From positions 186,001-250,000 of the forward strand of contig NC_079242.1 in the NCBI RefSeq assembly GCF_028009165.1: DNA of 64,000 bases. The letters run 5' to 3'. The position numbers and the translations under genes were made by a program. The notes below the pieces were generated by a model. The model did not search any database. It was not told the origin of the DNA and saw only the letters and a program-made list of their open reading frames with translations. Every line of letters starts with the position of its first letter. Within the stretch, counting starts at the first letter, position 1. Source of the stretch: Akanthomyces muscarius (lineage: Eukaryota; Ascomycota; Sordariomycetes; Hypocreales; Cordycipitaceae). This document shows positions 1 through 10,082 of this stretch, in pieces.

Positions 1-1977
1 GATTGCTTTGAAGCAGGGCGGTCTTCAGGAGGCCGAGGATAAACTCTATGACATGCAAGTCTTGGCTTCCACTGCGCCTTCGTTCCTCAACTAACCAATC
101 TCTTACTGCAGTTCCAACCCCTCCTCTCCCAACTACGGCAGCCACCTTTCGAAAGAAGATGTCGTCCAAATGTTCGCTGCCGATGACAAAAGCATCGACT
201 CTGTCAAACAGTGGCTGATCAGTCACGGCATCGCGGAAAAGGACATCCACGTCAACCCCACCAAGACCTGGATCACCGTTGATACCACTGCCGGTGTTGT
301 GGAGAAGGCTCTGAAGACGAGATATCACATCTACCGCAGCAACGCCTCGGGCCAGGACCACATTGGCTCGGAGGAGTACAGCCTGCCCAACAACCTGCTC
401 GACATTGTCGACTTTGTTCGCCCCGGTTCTGCGATGACCAAGGTCACGGTCCGCGCTACGCAGCCTGCAAAGGGTGATGCGCCCATCGGCGAGCCGGTCC
501 GCAAGCTGAGCCAAGACCAGATCAAGTCAGTGCAGGATGCCATCAAGACTGGTCCCAGCGCCGGTGGTGACCCTCACAACACTGCAAACTCTACTCTACG
601 TGAGGGCCCTTCTTGAAGAACTCCCATAATTGTACAGGACAACATCAGGGCTAACATGTGCTTCTACAGCTGCTTATCTGCAAATTTGCGGGCAGGTCGT
701 TACCCCCGACTGCATCGCCTACCTCTACAAAATCCCGAAAGCTACTGGCACCAACAGCACCAACCGCCTCGGCATCTACGAGTCCCTTGGCGACGTCTAC
801 GATCAAGAGGACCTTGACCTCTTCTACAGCACTGCGGCTCCGTACATCCCTGCCGGAACTGGTCCTGAACTGGATCTTATCAACGGTGCCACTGCACCCA
901 ACAGCCCTGACAATGCTGGCGGCGAGTCTCTCTTGGACTTTGACATGGCTTACCCCATCATCTACCCCCAAGGTACCACTCTTTTCCAGGTGAAGCCTGA
1001 CCAATACTACAACATCTTTGGCGACTTCCTCAGCGCCATTGACAGCGACTACTGCAGCCAAGACCCCTACTTCAACAACCACAAGATGTGTGGCAAGTTT
1101 GATCCTACCAACGTCGTCTCCATCTCCTATGGTGGCCCCGAGGATGTCACTGACCCCAAGGGTGCTCACGTATGTACCCGCTTCCAACGAGGCTATTGTA
1201 TAAAGATCCCTTATTAACTATTCATTCTAGCGCCAATGCAACGAGTTTATGAAGCTTGGCCTCATGGGCATCACTACTGTTGTTGCCAGCGGCGACGCTG
1301 GTGTCTCCGACCGGAACGGCTACTGCCAGGGTCCTCACCACGACATCTTTGTCGCCGATGATCTCTGCAGCTGCCCCTACATCACCGCCGTCGGCTCGAC
1401 TCTCATCCACTCCATTGACAAGCCCGAGACGGCCACCGAGTCCTTTTCCTCCGGCGGTGGCTTCTCCAACATCTTCACCCGCCCCACGTGGCAGGACGAT
1501 GTCATCGGCCACTACCTCCTCCGTCACAACCCGGGCTACTTTGCCTACAACACCTCGGAGGGCAACATTCCTACTGATGCTGGAATCTACAACCGCGGCG
1601 GCCGTGGCTTCCCCGATGTTGCTGCTGTTGGTGACAACGGTCTGGTCGCAGCCGGTGGTGGCCTCGGTCTATCTGGTGGCACTTCCATGTCTGCTCCTAT
1701 TGTCGCTGCTATTCTGAACCGCATCAACGAGAAGCGTCTCAGCGCTGGAAAAGGCCCTATCGGCTTCGCCAACCCCGCCCTATACGCCATGTCAAAGACC
1801 AAGGGAACATACAACGACGTCACCGTCGGCGATCAGGCGCTAGGCGGTGCCTTCAGCGACCGTGGCTACAGCGCTTGTGGCAACAACGGCTTTTCTGCTG
1901 TTGAGGGCTGGGACCCCGTAACTGGCCTCGGCACGCCTGTCTACGACAAGTGGGAGGCCTACTTCCTCAAGCTTTAG
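1..1977 (+). CDS. Sedolisin-family serine peptidase (S53, tripeptidyl-peptidase type), 5' end outside window
   Basis: Acid-acting, usually secreted endo/tripeptidyl peptidase family. Exons seen: 1-54 (partial), 112-599, 670-1169, 1231-1977. The first intron (55-111) is GC-AG: splicing at GCAAGT with branch CTAAC at 91-95 gives the family-typical SNPSSPNYGSHLS of the pro-domain, and no GT donor keeps frame. Visible catalytic features are the Glu/Asp pair in GGESLLDFD, the oxyanion Asp in VVASGDAGVSD and the Ser in SGGTSMSAP. The C-terminal Asp/Gly-rich part (DVTVGD through GWDPVTGLGTP) matches the calcium-binding end of the family. The signal peptide and most of the pro-region lie upstream. 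All catalytic residues seen are intact, so the gene is probably functional. Confidence 0.93.
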
Positions 1978-2606
1978 AAGGCTGATGAAGCATATATTCA
2001 TAGAAAACGTATATAAACAGCAAACTTACAACATAAATAATGTATTCAATAAATTCATTAGCGCAGCATGTCAGACTAATCCAGGTCGTCTTTGTTTCCA
2101 TTATGTGCACTGTGGATGTCTCTGCCATCGCCGCCGACGAGGCAGAAGAAGAAGAACACAGCCGCCATAACCTCGAAGGCACCCCTGCCCAGGCCACCAA
2201 AGAAGCCTTGATTCTTTCCGAGGGCGTCAATAAGTGCCTTAACAGGTGCTTCGCCGAGGCCCAGATCAATAACTGCCATCATAAAGACCCTGTGGAGGGT
2301 ACTATTATCAACACAGTCAATAAAGCTGTCGATTGGAAGAGACGATGGATTTGGCAGCCAGGCATAGCTAATACGGAGCGGAAATAACGAGACTCCGGCG
2401 TCAACACATGAGAAAAAGACCCGTTTTGTCGCTTATTTGACGTTTTTGGAGGCATTGTCGATTTTTGGCCTCTAGAAGAGAAAACTGCCAGTGTTGCAGC
2501 TGCTGGCTGCAGTCACTGGCAGTCACTGAATGCAGGCCTATCATTGGCCGTCAACTCCATGAAACCCATTTTTGTACACTTCTTTACTGGTGTCTCTAGC
2601 ACCAGC
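1978..2606. other. Intergenic spacer, no supported gene
   Basis: Between the sedolisin stop and the foldback repeat. An open frame at 2040-2387 is acidic and low complexity with no recognisable motif, so I do not call it a gene. The first ~80 bp are AT-rich and probably hold the sedolisin 3' end. Confidence 0.5.
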
Positions 2607-2693
2607 CTACAGTGCCTCCAGGTAATTCCGAGCGCTAATTTATTATGGCAATTTGTTGGCAGTTCGCTCGGAATTACCTTCAACCCACTGTAG
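2607..2693. repeat. Foldback / long inverted repeat, 87 bp
   Basis: The left arm starts CTACAGTG and ends AGGTAATTCCGAGCG (to 2634). The right arm (2665-2693) is its reverse complement apart from a mismatched block of about 5-6 nt in the middle. The inner 14 bp, GGTAATTCCGAGCG at 2621-2634 against 2665-2678, are perfect. The loop is 30 nt. It lies about 105 bp before the start of the broken peptidase gene. It may be a small foldback mobile element or a transcript hairpin. Confidence 0.7.
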
Positions 2694-2798
2694 ATAGATT
2701 CAACCACCACCACCAACAGACCCTCGCGATACGTATCGTACGGATCGAATCCTTTGTGATTCCAACACCTAACCCAGTTTCGCGGTCGCACATACAAT

Positions 2799-5102
2799 AT
2801 GGAAAGCGAAATCATCGCGAACAGTACAGTCGAACCTCGCTGGTTGCCTGGGGCGGACAGATTCTGGTACCGTGTTGGGCTGCCCGACAAGTATCAATTT
2901 GTTCTAGTGGATTGTGCCCAAGTTACTCTCAAAGCTGGACTAGATAGAGATCGTTTGGCGGCTGAGGTAGAGAGACTTACTGGGCAGAAGCTGGATCTTG
3001 ATGCTCCCACCACAAATGCGAAAGAACGGAACTTGCCTCTCGATAACTCGAACTTGAAAGGCACATTCACTGATAAAGAAGGCCCTTCCCCCTATGCGTC
3101 CATCGCAGTATCAATTCGATTCACTAACATCCGCAGCACCCCTCTGACCCTGGAATGGCTTGATCACGCTGCCGAACCAGTCTCGCGGGGCCGCGTTAAC
3201 GTAGGCTAGTCTACGAAAGTATTTACATGGCAAGGACATCTTTGGAGAATATCTGGTATGGAAAACGGAGAGACATACAGGCTACTATATGCGGCTCTAA
3301 AGGAGCATGATAGCGATGTCGTGGCTATTGACGACGACCTGCTGCACGATCGGAATGATGCGCGCAAGCCTAAAAACGAGACAGACTATCCCCGGGTATT
3401 TGTCCGTGACACGTCTGTATGGGTATCTGATGAGCAGGGGAAGGAAGAAAAGATGGTCAGCGATGGCAGCGGTACGAGTCCATTCGACAAAGACAGAATA
3501 TACATCTCCCCCGACGAGCAGTATGCTGTTGTTTGGCAGTATATTCCAGAGCAAGAACATTTGATGTATCTGGTGGAATCCTCACCGGTCGATCAGCTTC
3601 AACCGAAAATGAAAGCAATCCAGTATCTCAAGCCTGGTGACCGGGTGAGAATTTACCGACCACGTTTGTTCAACTTGACGGAGCGAAAAGAAGTATCTAC
3701 CGACGACACGCTGTTTCAGAATCCATGGGACTTGGTGGATATTGGCTGGAACAGAAGTGGGAGCGAGTACAGATTTCGATTCAATGAGCGCGGCCATCAA
3801 TGCTTGCGAGTCATTGGGGTTGGCGTTGATGGCCATGTCCGAGCATTGGTGGAAGAAAGCAGCAGCACATTCATCGACTACTCGAGCAAGCTTTATTCTC
3901 ACCTGACTGAGGATGAAGATGAGATGATCTGGGCGAGTGAGCGCGATGGCTGGAATCATCTCTACCTGTACGATCTCGTCAAAGGGTGTCTGAAGAGCCA
4001 GATCACCAAAGGCAAGTGGCTGGTCAAGTCTGTGGAAAGAGTGGATGAAAAAAGCCGGCAGATCTGGTTCAAGTGCTATGGAATAGTTGAAGGCCAAGAC
4101 CCTTACTATGCGCAATTGGCGAGGATCAATTTCGATGGCTCCGGCCTCACGGTGCTTACCGACGGCGATGGAACTCATTCTTGGAAGTGGTCTCCGGATA
4201 ATCGCTACCTGATCGATAGCTGGTCCCGAGTCGACTGTCCCCCAAGAACCGTCCTGCGTACGGGCGACACCGGTACCAAAATTATGGTTCTTGAAGAAAG
4301 TCAGCTGGACCGCCTCATTGACAAGAATTGGAATGCTGTCGAGAGATTCTCCACCACTGGGCGCGATGAAGCCACGATGATATACGGCATAATTATTCGG
4401 CCCGCAAGTTTTGACACAGGCAAGAAATATCCCATCCTTGAAGAACTCTACGCGGGGCCACACAGCTACTACACCCCTAAGGGATTTTCAGGCCTCTCTG
4501 GGTTGCGGCGTTGGGCCGACTTGGGCTACATCGTGGTCCGTCTGGATGGCATGGGCACGAATTGGCGCTCCAAAGCATTTCATGACGTATGCTACAAGAA
4601 CCTCCAAGACGCCGGACTTCCCGATCGCATTAAGTGGATAAAGGAGGCAGCAGCAACCCGTCCGTGGATGGACATTGATCGCATCGGCGTTCACGGCAGG
4701 TCTGCTGGCGGCCAAAGTGTAGGCGCCGCGCTAATCCATCACGGCGACTTTTATAAGACAGGTGCGGCAGACTGCGGGTGTCATGACAATCGCAAGGACA
4801 AGATCTGGTGGAATGAGTAGTGGCTAGGCTGGCCAGTGGATAAGGCTTATGAGGATGCAAGCAACGTTTTCAACGCGGACAAGTTGCAGGGCAATCTCAT
4901 GTTGATTGTTGGCGATTTGGATGGCAATGTCGATCCCTCTTCGACTTTACAATTTGCCAACGCTCTGAATAAGGCGGGCAAGATCTATGAGATGCTCATA
5001 ATTCCAGGTGGGAAGCATGGATGTGGTGGCAACACGGAGCACGGCAGAATGCGCCAGGGAAACTTTTTTAAGCGTCATCTCCAAGATGCTGGGAGAACCT
5101 GA
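2799..5102 (+). pseudogene. Dipeptidyl-peptidase (S9, DPP-IV/prolyl oligopeptidase type) broken by two TAG codons
   Basis: One uninterrupted reading frame of 768 codons without introns, except for TAG at 3207-3209 and TAG at 4818-4820. Homology-like sequence continues in the same frame across both stops. The N-terminal and central parts have beta-propeller character (SDEQ, YISPDEQYAVVW, KWSPDNRYLIDSW). The C-terminal hydrolase domain keeps a possible Ser nucleophile (GVHGRSAGG), Asp (GDLDGNVD) and His (GGKHGCGG). The second stop sits where WWNE-x-WLGWPVD expects a residue and could be CAG changed to TAG. No signal peptide is visible at the first Met. Two stops with an otherwise intact frame suggest recent inactivation. 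Sequencing error is less likely because both are substitutions. A shorter copy of its 5' end lies at about 7975-8290. Confidence 0.85.
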
Positions 5103-5172
5103 TTGCATTGAATACTTTACTTACTTAGCAAGTCAAAGCCAGAGGGCTTAAGTTCAGGTCTTCGAGAAGCTC

Positions 5173-5960
5173 CTAAGCGAACAGTGACGACAAATGCGTG
5201 TCCTGGAAGAACTGCGTGTCCTTAGCCCAATCTTTCAAGACAAAGTCTCGTCCCATTGCTAGCCCTTTCCCAATGGATTTTTTCTTTGTATCTACAGCAG
5301 TTGCAATTTTGGGCCGTCTCTGATACCAGGTGATTAGATGGATATCGACGTAAATGGCGGTGCGGAGAGCCATGTCTTCTCCTACCGCGCCATAGCCACT
5401 GATCACGGCTTGCATCACTGGCATCACCACATCGTGGTTTCTAAAAGCCCTTCTCTCGTACAAATCACCAAGAATTCGATCAAAATCATAGGAGCGATGA
5501 CCGAATTGAGCCATCTCCCAGTCGATAATGAACAGTTTGTTCGTGTCGTCTAGTGACGGCGTCGACTTACAACCTGAGTTGGGCGACAAAATACCAAGTG
5601 CAACGCGTTAGAGATATGGGCGTTGTAAAAACGCAAAGTTGATTTTACTTTCCACCCCAGAGTTCTCCATGTACAATACCCAACCCATCTTCATTGGGCG
5701 ATTTGCCAAACTCCGACGCCATCGCGTCGCGAATGCTAAGCAGTGTTTTCTCATGCCTCTCCATGACCTCAGGAAACTTTTCAAGCGCAACAATAAAGTT
5801 GTAGAATGTAAAGCTACACTTAAATTGCCGCATCGGATCGTCATGAGGCAGCAGTATCCGCAGCCTAGCTTGTTCAGCAGCGTCCGCCCACGAGTGAAAA
5901 GCCCGTAGCCATGAGCCTATATGGTAGCCAACACTCTTGCAGCTGGATTCATCGAACAGT
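5173..5960 (-). pseudogene. Degenerate phosphotransferase-like gene (APH/choline-kinase fold)
   Basis: Read on the minus strand, three blocks match the C-lobe of fungal aminoglycoside/choline-kinase-like enzymes: a block from about 5946 to 5834 containing VGYHIGSWLRAFHSW; 5833-5645 containing GIVHGELWGGK followed by TAA; and 5589-5173 containing LFIIDWEMAQFGHRSYDFD. The usual catalytic loop HGDxWxGN reads HGELWGGK, so the catalytic Asp and Asn are both replaced. The last two blocks could be joined by an intron (branch CTAAC near 5605), but the donor that keeps frame is weak. Further upstream to about 6200 the reading breaks into several frames with stops and no N-lobe is visible. I read this as a decayed gene; a divergent pseudokinase with an unusual intron is the alternative. 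Confidence 0.6.
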
Positions 5961-6414
5961 TACTTTTGAGCTGGGGCTAACCAAAATGAATATAGAACTT
6001 CCCGTGTCTGTGAGATCTTCTTCCAGATCGATTCCAGAGAATAAGGCTACATCCAATATCCAGGTAATTAGCAGCGAGCCAGAAGCCACACAATTTCTGA
6101 CCTCGCAAGAAGATTATAGCCATAATAAGAGAAGTTTCATACTTCAGAGTTTTTCACGTTATATTTGTCCACTACTCTCTTCAACAAATATTTAATGTTT
6201 TCCTCGCGATGTCAAACCTTCATGGCGGGCCAATCAATCACGCTCGCGTTAGCCTTGTTAAGCCCCGTCGGCGTCAGGAATAAAAAAACCTCGAGCCGCG
6301 CGCCGCGAGCCGAAGCAACATTCCATCTTGAACATCTGCACCGCTGTGTGTAACAATGCTGCTTCGAACACATGAAATAATAGTAGGCGGGGTTGGGGAG
6401 CACTAGGAGTTACG
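5961..6414. other. Intergenic or decayed sequence
   Basis: Possibly contains the eroded 5' end of the phosphotransferase-like gene on the minus strand. I see no intact gene, RNA or repeat here. Confidence 0.4.
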
Positions 6415-7612
6415 TTATGTAGACTCTTGCTTGCTGTCGCTGATTAATGTCGCTGAGCGGCTTTGCTGCTTGATGAGCCGGAGCCATTCCGGAGAGAACT
6501 GCTTCGCGCGGTCTCTTTCAAAGTCTGCAGCCCGCCGAAAGAAGCGTAGCACGTTTTCGAACGCTTTACGGGCCAAGACCCCTCTTCCAGTCCAGGTGTG
6601 ATACTTGCCTGTATCAACCCAAGCTGAGCTAGGCCCATGTAGTAGTCCCATTGCGTCGTTGTCCCAACCGAGCTCCCTGGCAGCTGCAGCGATGGGATCA
6701 CCACGGTCTAGAGTCTCGTTGCGCGTACTTTCAACAGGATCCGGCTTGAAGCCAAAGACTCCAGCCTCTCGTTGCTCGAGAAGGATGAGAAAATCGATCG
6801 CAGCCCGTAATGAGGTTTCGATCGCTTGCGTGCGACCAGCCGAGTCGCACGCTTTGTCTAGCAACTCGGCCTCTGGGATCAAAGAAAAGTCGATAGGGGC
6901 GCTAATATCTTGCTTAATTCCAGTAGAAGCAATGAAAACAAGTATAGCTCCAATATCAGGGATGGTTTCAAAATCATAAACAGCTGATCGAAGAATAATA
7001 ACAACTGCACAGAACAATGGCTGCATGACATAGAGCTACCGGTCCATTCATCTCTTATCACGCAACGTATCAATATTGCTCGTTTCTATCGCTCTGATAC
7101 GTTCCGCCCGAGCGCAAAAGTTGGTATGGAACTTCTTCACCCAGTCGACCATGGCTAACGAGCATGTTTTGGTCGGCAGCGTGGTCGCTGGCGGCACAAT
7201 AGGTTTCGTCAAAAACTGACGCCGATCAATATCGCTGCAATAAGGGCAAAACCAGCGGTCCCACGTAAAAGCGTGCAACTGAGCCAGCAGAAGCTGTGCT
7301 TCGCCACCCAGTTCCGCGAACTGGGTTCGATTCCTGCGGATCCGGCAGGTCACGCAGAAGATAGACAGGCGCGGTGCGATTGTAGGCGTCGACAGCATCT
7401 TCTAGACGCATTTCGGACAAATTGTCAAAGTCTACAGGTCTTGGGTTTCCGGGCGTCAGCAACCACTTCGAGCACGAAGTCTCTTGTATGCGGTTGAAGT
7501 GTTCTGATTCCTGGACGCCGCGTAGAGCATGAAGAAGCTCATCGATAGGCAGAGGGAGGCCCTCGGATGGAATCCCAGAACCAATAGGGGTGGACATCCT
7601 GCCGATGCTCAA
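6415..7612 (-). pseudogene. Unrecognised gene, apparently frame-broken
   Basis: Three minus-strand frame blocks with protein-like composition follow one another: 7612-about 7310 (from MSIGRMSTPIG to about YLLRDLPD), 7340-7048 in another frame (AFTWDRWFCPYCSDID, ending NIDTLRDKR), and 7026-6415 (containing ARELGWDNDAMGLLHG and a basic C-terminus). The first two overlap by a frame change with no convincing GT-AG intron. A short intron between the second and third blocks is possible. The CPYC motif and Trp-rich stretch are the only notable residues, and I do not recognise the family. It may be a decayed gene or a multi-exon gene whose splice sites I misjudged. Confidence 0.4.
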
Positions 7613-7974
7613 AATGATTCGGTGTTCCGGAGCCAGGCCCTTTGAGGAGTTTCATATTTTTTTCGCAGTGTGCTGGTTTGTCATAAGTGCCTTAGGCTGA
7701 CTATACTTCGCGAAACGGCCGATGGAAGTTGTACAGTAAAGAGAAGATGAGACAATATGGAGCAGGAAAACAAGGGAGCTAGAAGCAGCTTTATGGATTT
7801 ATTGGCTTCTGGAATTACAGAGATGATTTAAGGTTCTCTGGAAATTTTAAGAACGTTTCAGGGCGCAATTGGGACGCCGAATGACTGATTTTTATGATGC
7901 CCGTCCACCCGCCCCTTCCCCAGACAAGTGCAAACAGGCGCCACTTTAATATTTAGATATAGGGGTACTTTATT
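7613..7974. other. Spacer, nothing recognised
   Basis: AT-rich spacer between the unknown decayed gene and the peptidase relic. No gene, RNA or repeat recognised. Confidence 0.5.
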
Positions 7975-8290
7975 TTCATAGTTTTTGGGCAGTCCAACAC
8001 GGTACCAGAATCTGTCCGTTCCAGGCACCCAGCGAGTTTCGACCGTACTGTTCGTGTTGGTGAATCTCCAGTGACTGGGCTAGGCCCACTTTTACCACCT
8101 TGTGTGGTGGCTGCCTGGCAGGACCTAGATAACTTCTTCTTCCTTCCTTCATAGTCAGTCAATTCTTCAATACGGCAGGAATTAGGCTATCACCACTCAT
8201 ATTATTACGTACCTATCTGTACCAACAGTTCACGATGATTTCGCTTTCCATACTGCATGTGCGACGCAAAACTGGCGTAAGATTTAAGAA
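7975..8290 (-). pseudogene. Relic copy of the dipeptidyl-peptidase 5' end, split by a MITE-like element
   Basis: The reverse complement of 8250-8229 (TATGGAAAGCGAAATCATCG) and of about 8053-7990 matches the start of the gene at 2799 and its next ~80 bp (CTCGCTGG, TGCCTGG, ACAGATTCTGGTACCGTGTT). Similarity appears to extend a short way into the 5' flank (GTCGCACAT). It ends downstream after about CTGCCC, where unrelated AT-rich sequence starts. Between the two matching blocks lies the element at 8055-8227. Only some 80-100 bp of coding sequence remain. Confidence 0.75.
8055..8227. mobile_element. MITE-like element, copy 1 (~173 bp), no coding capacity
   Basis: Termini are TGTTGGT (8055-8061) and ACCAACA (8221-8227), a 7-bp inverted repeat. 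Flanks GTTCG (8050-8054) and GTTCA (8228-8232) look like a 5-bp target duplication with one change. The intact peptidase gene has GTTCGCGATG at this site (reverse strand), which serves as the empty site. The internal ~110 bp (GTGGTGGCTGCCT, AGGACCTAGATA, TTCATAGTCAG, GGAATTAGGC) recur at 60.1 kb in the same orientation at roughly 80 percent identity by eye. Confidence 0.75.
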
Positions 8291-8683
8291 AGAGCAAGAG
8301 TATTGGGGTAGAGAGGAATTCCCTCTAGAAGGAGTCAAAAACGTGAATCAAAATTGCTTAGCCGTGTTTTCCACACAGAGTACTCGGTACAATTAATGCT
8401 ACCCCCGCACAAGGCTGCGGCTGGAGTCGTCAGCCCCAGCGAAGCTGACACGAGAAAAATAAGTATTTGTCATGAAATTCGAAGTACATATATATAATTA
8501 GGGGAGTAATGTTAGTTACTATTGAGAGACGAAGTATTGTTGCTTTGCGTTGAAACAAGTGCAGCGCTTCATCTTTATCATTGTGCTGCACGATGGTCAA
8601 AAGCCCGCCCGTAACGCTGATACCCGGGACTGAGACTATAGTGTTTTGAGACCGTGAAAGCTGTATCTGTGGTTCCACATAAA
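8291..8683. other. Spacer downstream of the monooxygenase, nothing recognised
   Basis: No gene, RNA or repeat recognised. It probably includes the 3' untranslated region of the minus-strand monooxygenase. Confidence 0.5.
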
Positions 8684-10082
8684 TCAATCTTTTGTGAGTT
8701 GTTCCACGCTGATACGCGGAATGTCTTTGAGTGAAAGTCCAGCCGTGGTGGGCATTGGCCCAGCAGGATGAGCCCAAGCGTAGCGTGGCCCTTCTTGGGG
8801 TGTAGATTGCTTATCGCCAGCCGTTCGCGAGAGGCGCACAGCTTTGCCGCCGCGCTCTAGCATCTCTTTTTGGTATTCGTCAATGCCACGTTTCCAACCT
8901 TCGAGGCCTGTGCCTTCTTTCGCGACCTTGGCAATGGTGCGGGCGAGGCTGAGAGAATCGCGCATGGCGTGGATACCACCTTCACCCCGGACTATTGTGC
9001 AATTAGTATTTACTCTCGGTTGACATCAAATCGGCAAGCTCGATACTCACAAGGTGTCATGGAGTGTGCTGCGTCGCCGAGAAGGGTCACTCTGCTGACT
9101 GGAAGCTCCTCGATCTCGAGATCTTGAAGTGTAAACGACGGAACCACCATGCCGGAAGGGTCCGTCTTTTCCACGACTTCGAGGAAGCGTGGGTCCATAG
9201 TTTCAATCTTGCTGCGCGCAAACTTGTAAAGCTCATCTTTGTCGGCTGATGCGGTCCAGTGGGGTCGCTTTCTGGCAGCTTCATCCTTGTAGACAATGCA
9301 CCAGTAGTAGTGGCCCGAGGTGCCATCAGCAGTGACAGAGTTGAGGCCGACAAATAGTGAGCCTTTTGATTGATATCCGGAAACGTAGCAACTATTCGCC
9401 AACTCCAACTGTCGCTCAAAGTCGGCGCCATGGAGCGTGACTTCCCCTAGTAGTAAGACAAAGGGAAGAGGGTTCAGAGGATCAGGCTTTCCAAGTTTCG
9501 AGAATATGCTGTGCCGAACTTTGCTGAAGCAGCCATCAGCACCAACCAGAAAATCGCCACTGGCAGAAGTGCCGTCTGCAAAATGTACGATCACAGCGTC
9601 GTCATTTTCGTCAACCGTTTCGACGACCTTGCCGTGTTCAATATCAATGTTGGTAGCCAGCCAATCACGTAAACGCTGTCGGTTTGCTCTGATGATGTCT
9701 TGGCGGCTCGCAGCCTGCACGCCAAAGCGAGAGTCGAGGGAGTGGCCGTCATAGAACGCGATCTCCGCAGGGAGATCCAGCGGAAGCAAATGGTCTGTTA
9801 CTGCGGGCGAAGGCATGTCGTCCGGAAATGCGGCAACCAGATCTGTAATAATGCTGTTGTGCTGTTGTATTAGCCACTGACGCGCTGGCCGAGCCACAGT
9901 CTCGCGGGTAGAGGTACATACGAGTGAATTCCAATGGCATAGCCCTGCGCTCGACTAGCGACGGACCGTTCGAAAACCTTGTAGGAAATACCCTGCTTGC
10001 GCAAAATCTGCGCCAGAGCTAGTCCACCCAGGCCGGCACCTGCGATGAGAACATGGGGTTTCGGCGTGCTTTCGGCAGTCAT
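8684..10082 (-). CDS. FAD-dependent aromatic-ring-type monooxygenase (PHBH/salicylate hydroxylase group)
   Basis: Class A flavoprotein monooxygenase, expected to hydroxylate a small aromatic or polycyclic substrate with NAD(P)H and O2. Exons on the minus strand: 10082-9922, 9853-9051, 8991-8684; 423 residues. Visible motifs: GxGxxG in HVLIAGAGLGGLALAQ (residues ~10-25), the mid-protein GADG (FLVGADGCFSKVRHS), and the GD motif LLGDAAHSMTPFRGEGG, which spans the second splice junction and confirms it. The start at 10082 places the dinucleotide-binding fold directly at the N-terminus as is usual; an in-frame Met at 10109 lies in a GCAATGT-repeat leader and is less likely. The substrate cannot be told from sequence. 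It is a single gene without a biosynthetic backbone nearby. Confidence 0.93.

Noticed and set aside
2040..2387. Small acidic open frame after the sedolisin gene
   Set aside because: No recognisable feature, and it begins within the likely 3' untranslated region.
2799..5102. Programmed stop-codon readthrough of the peptidase
   Set aside because: Neither TAG has the known CTA readthrough context, and two events would be needed; mutation is simpler.
7318..7345. tRNA B-box-like GGGTTCGATTCCT
   Set aside because: No A box or cloverleaf upstream; it lies inside the decayed coding block on the other strand.
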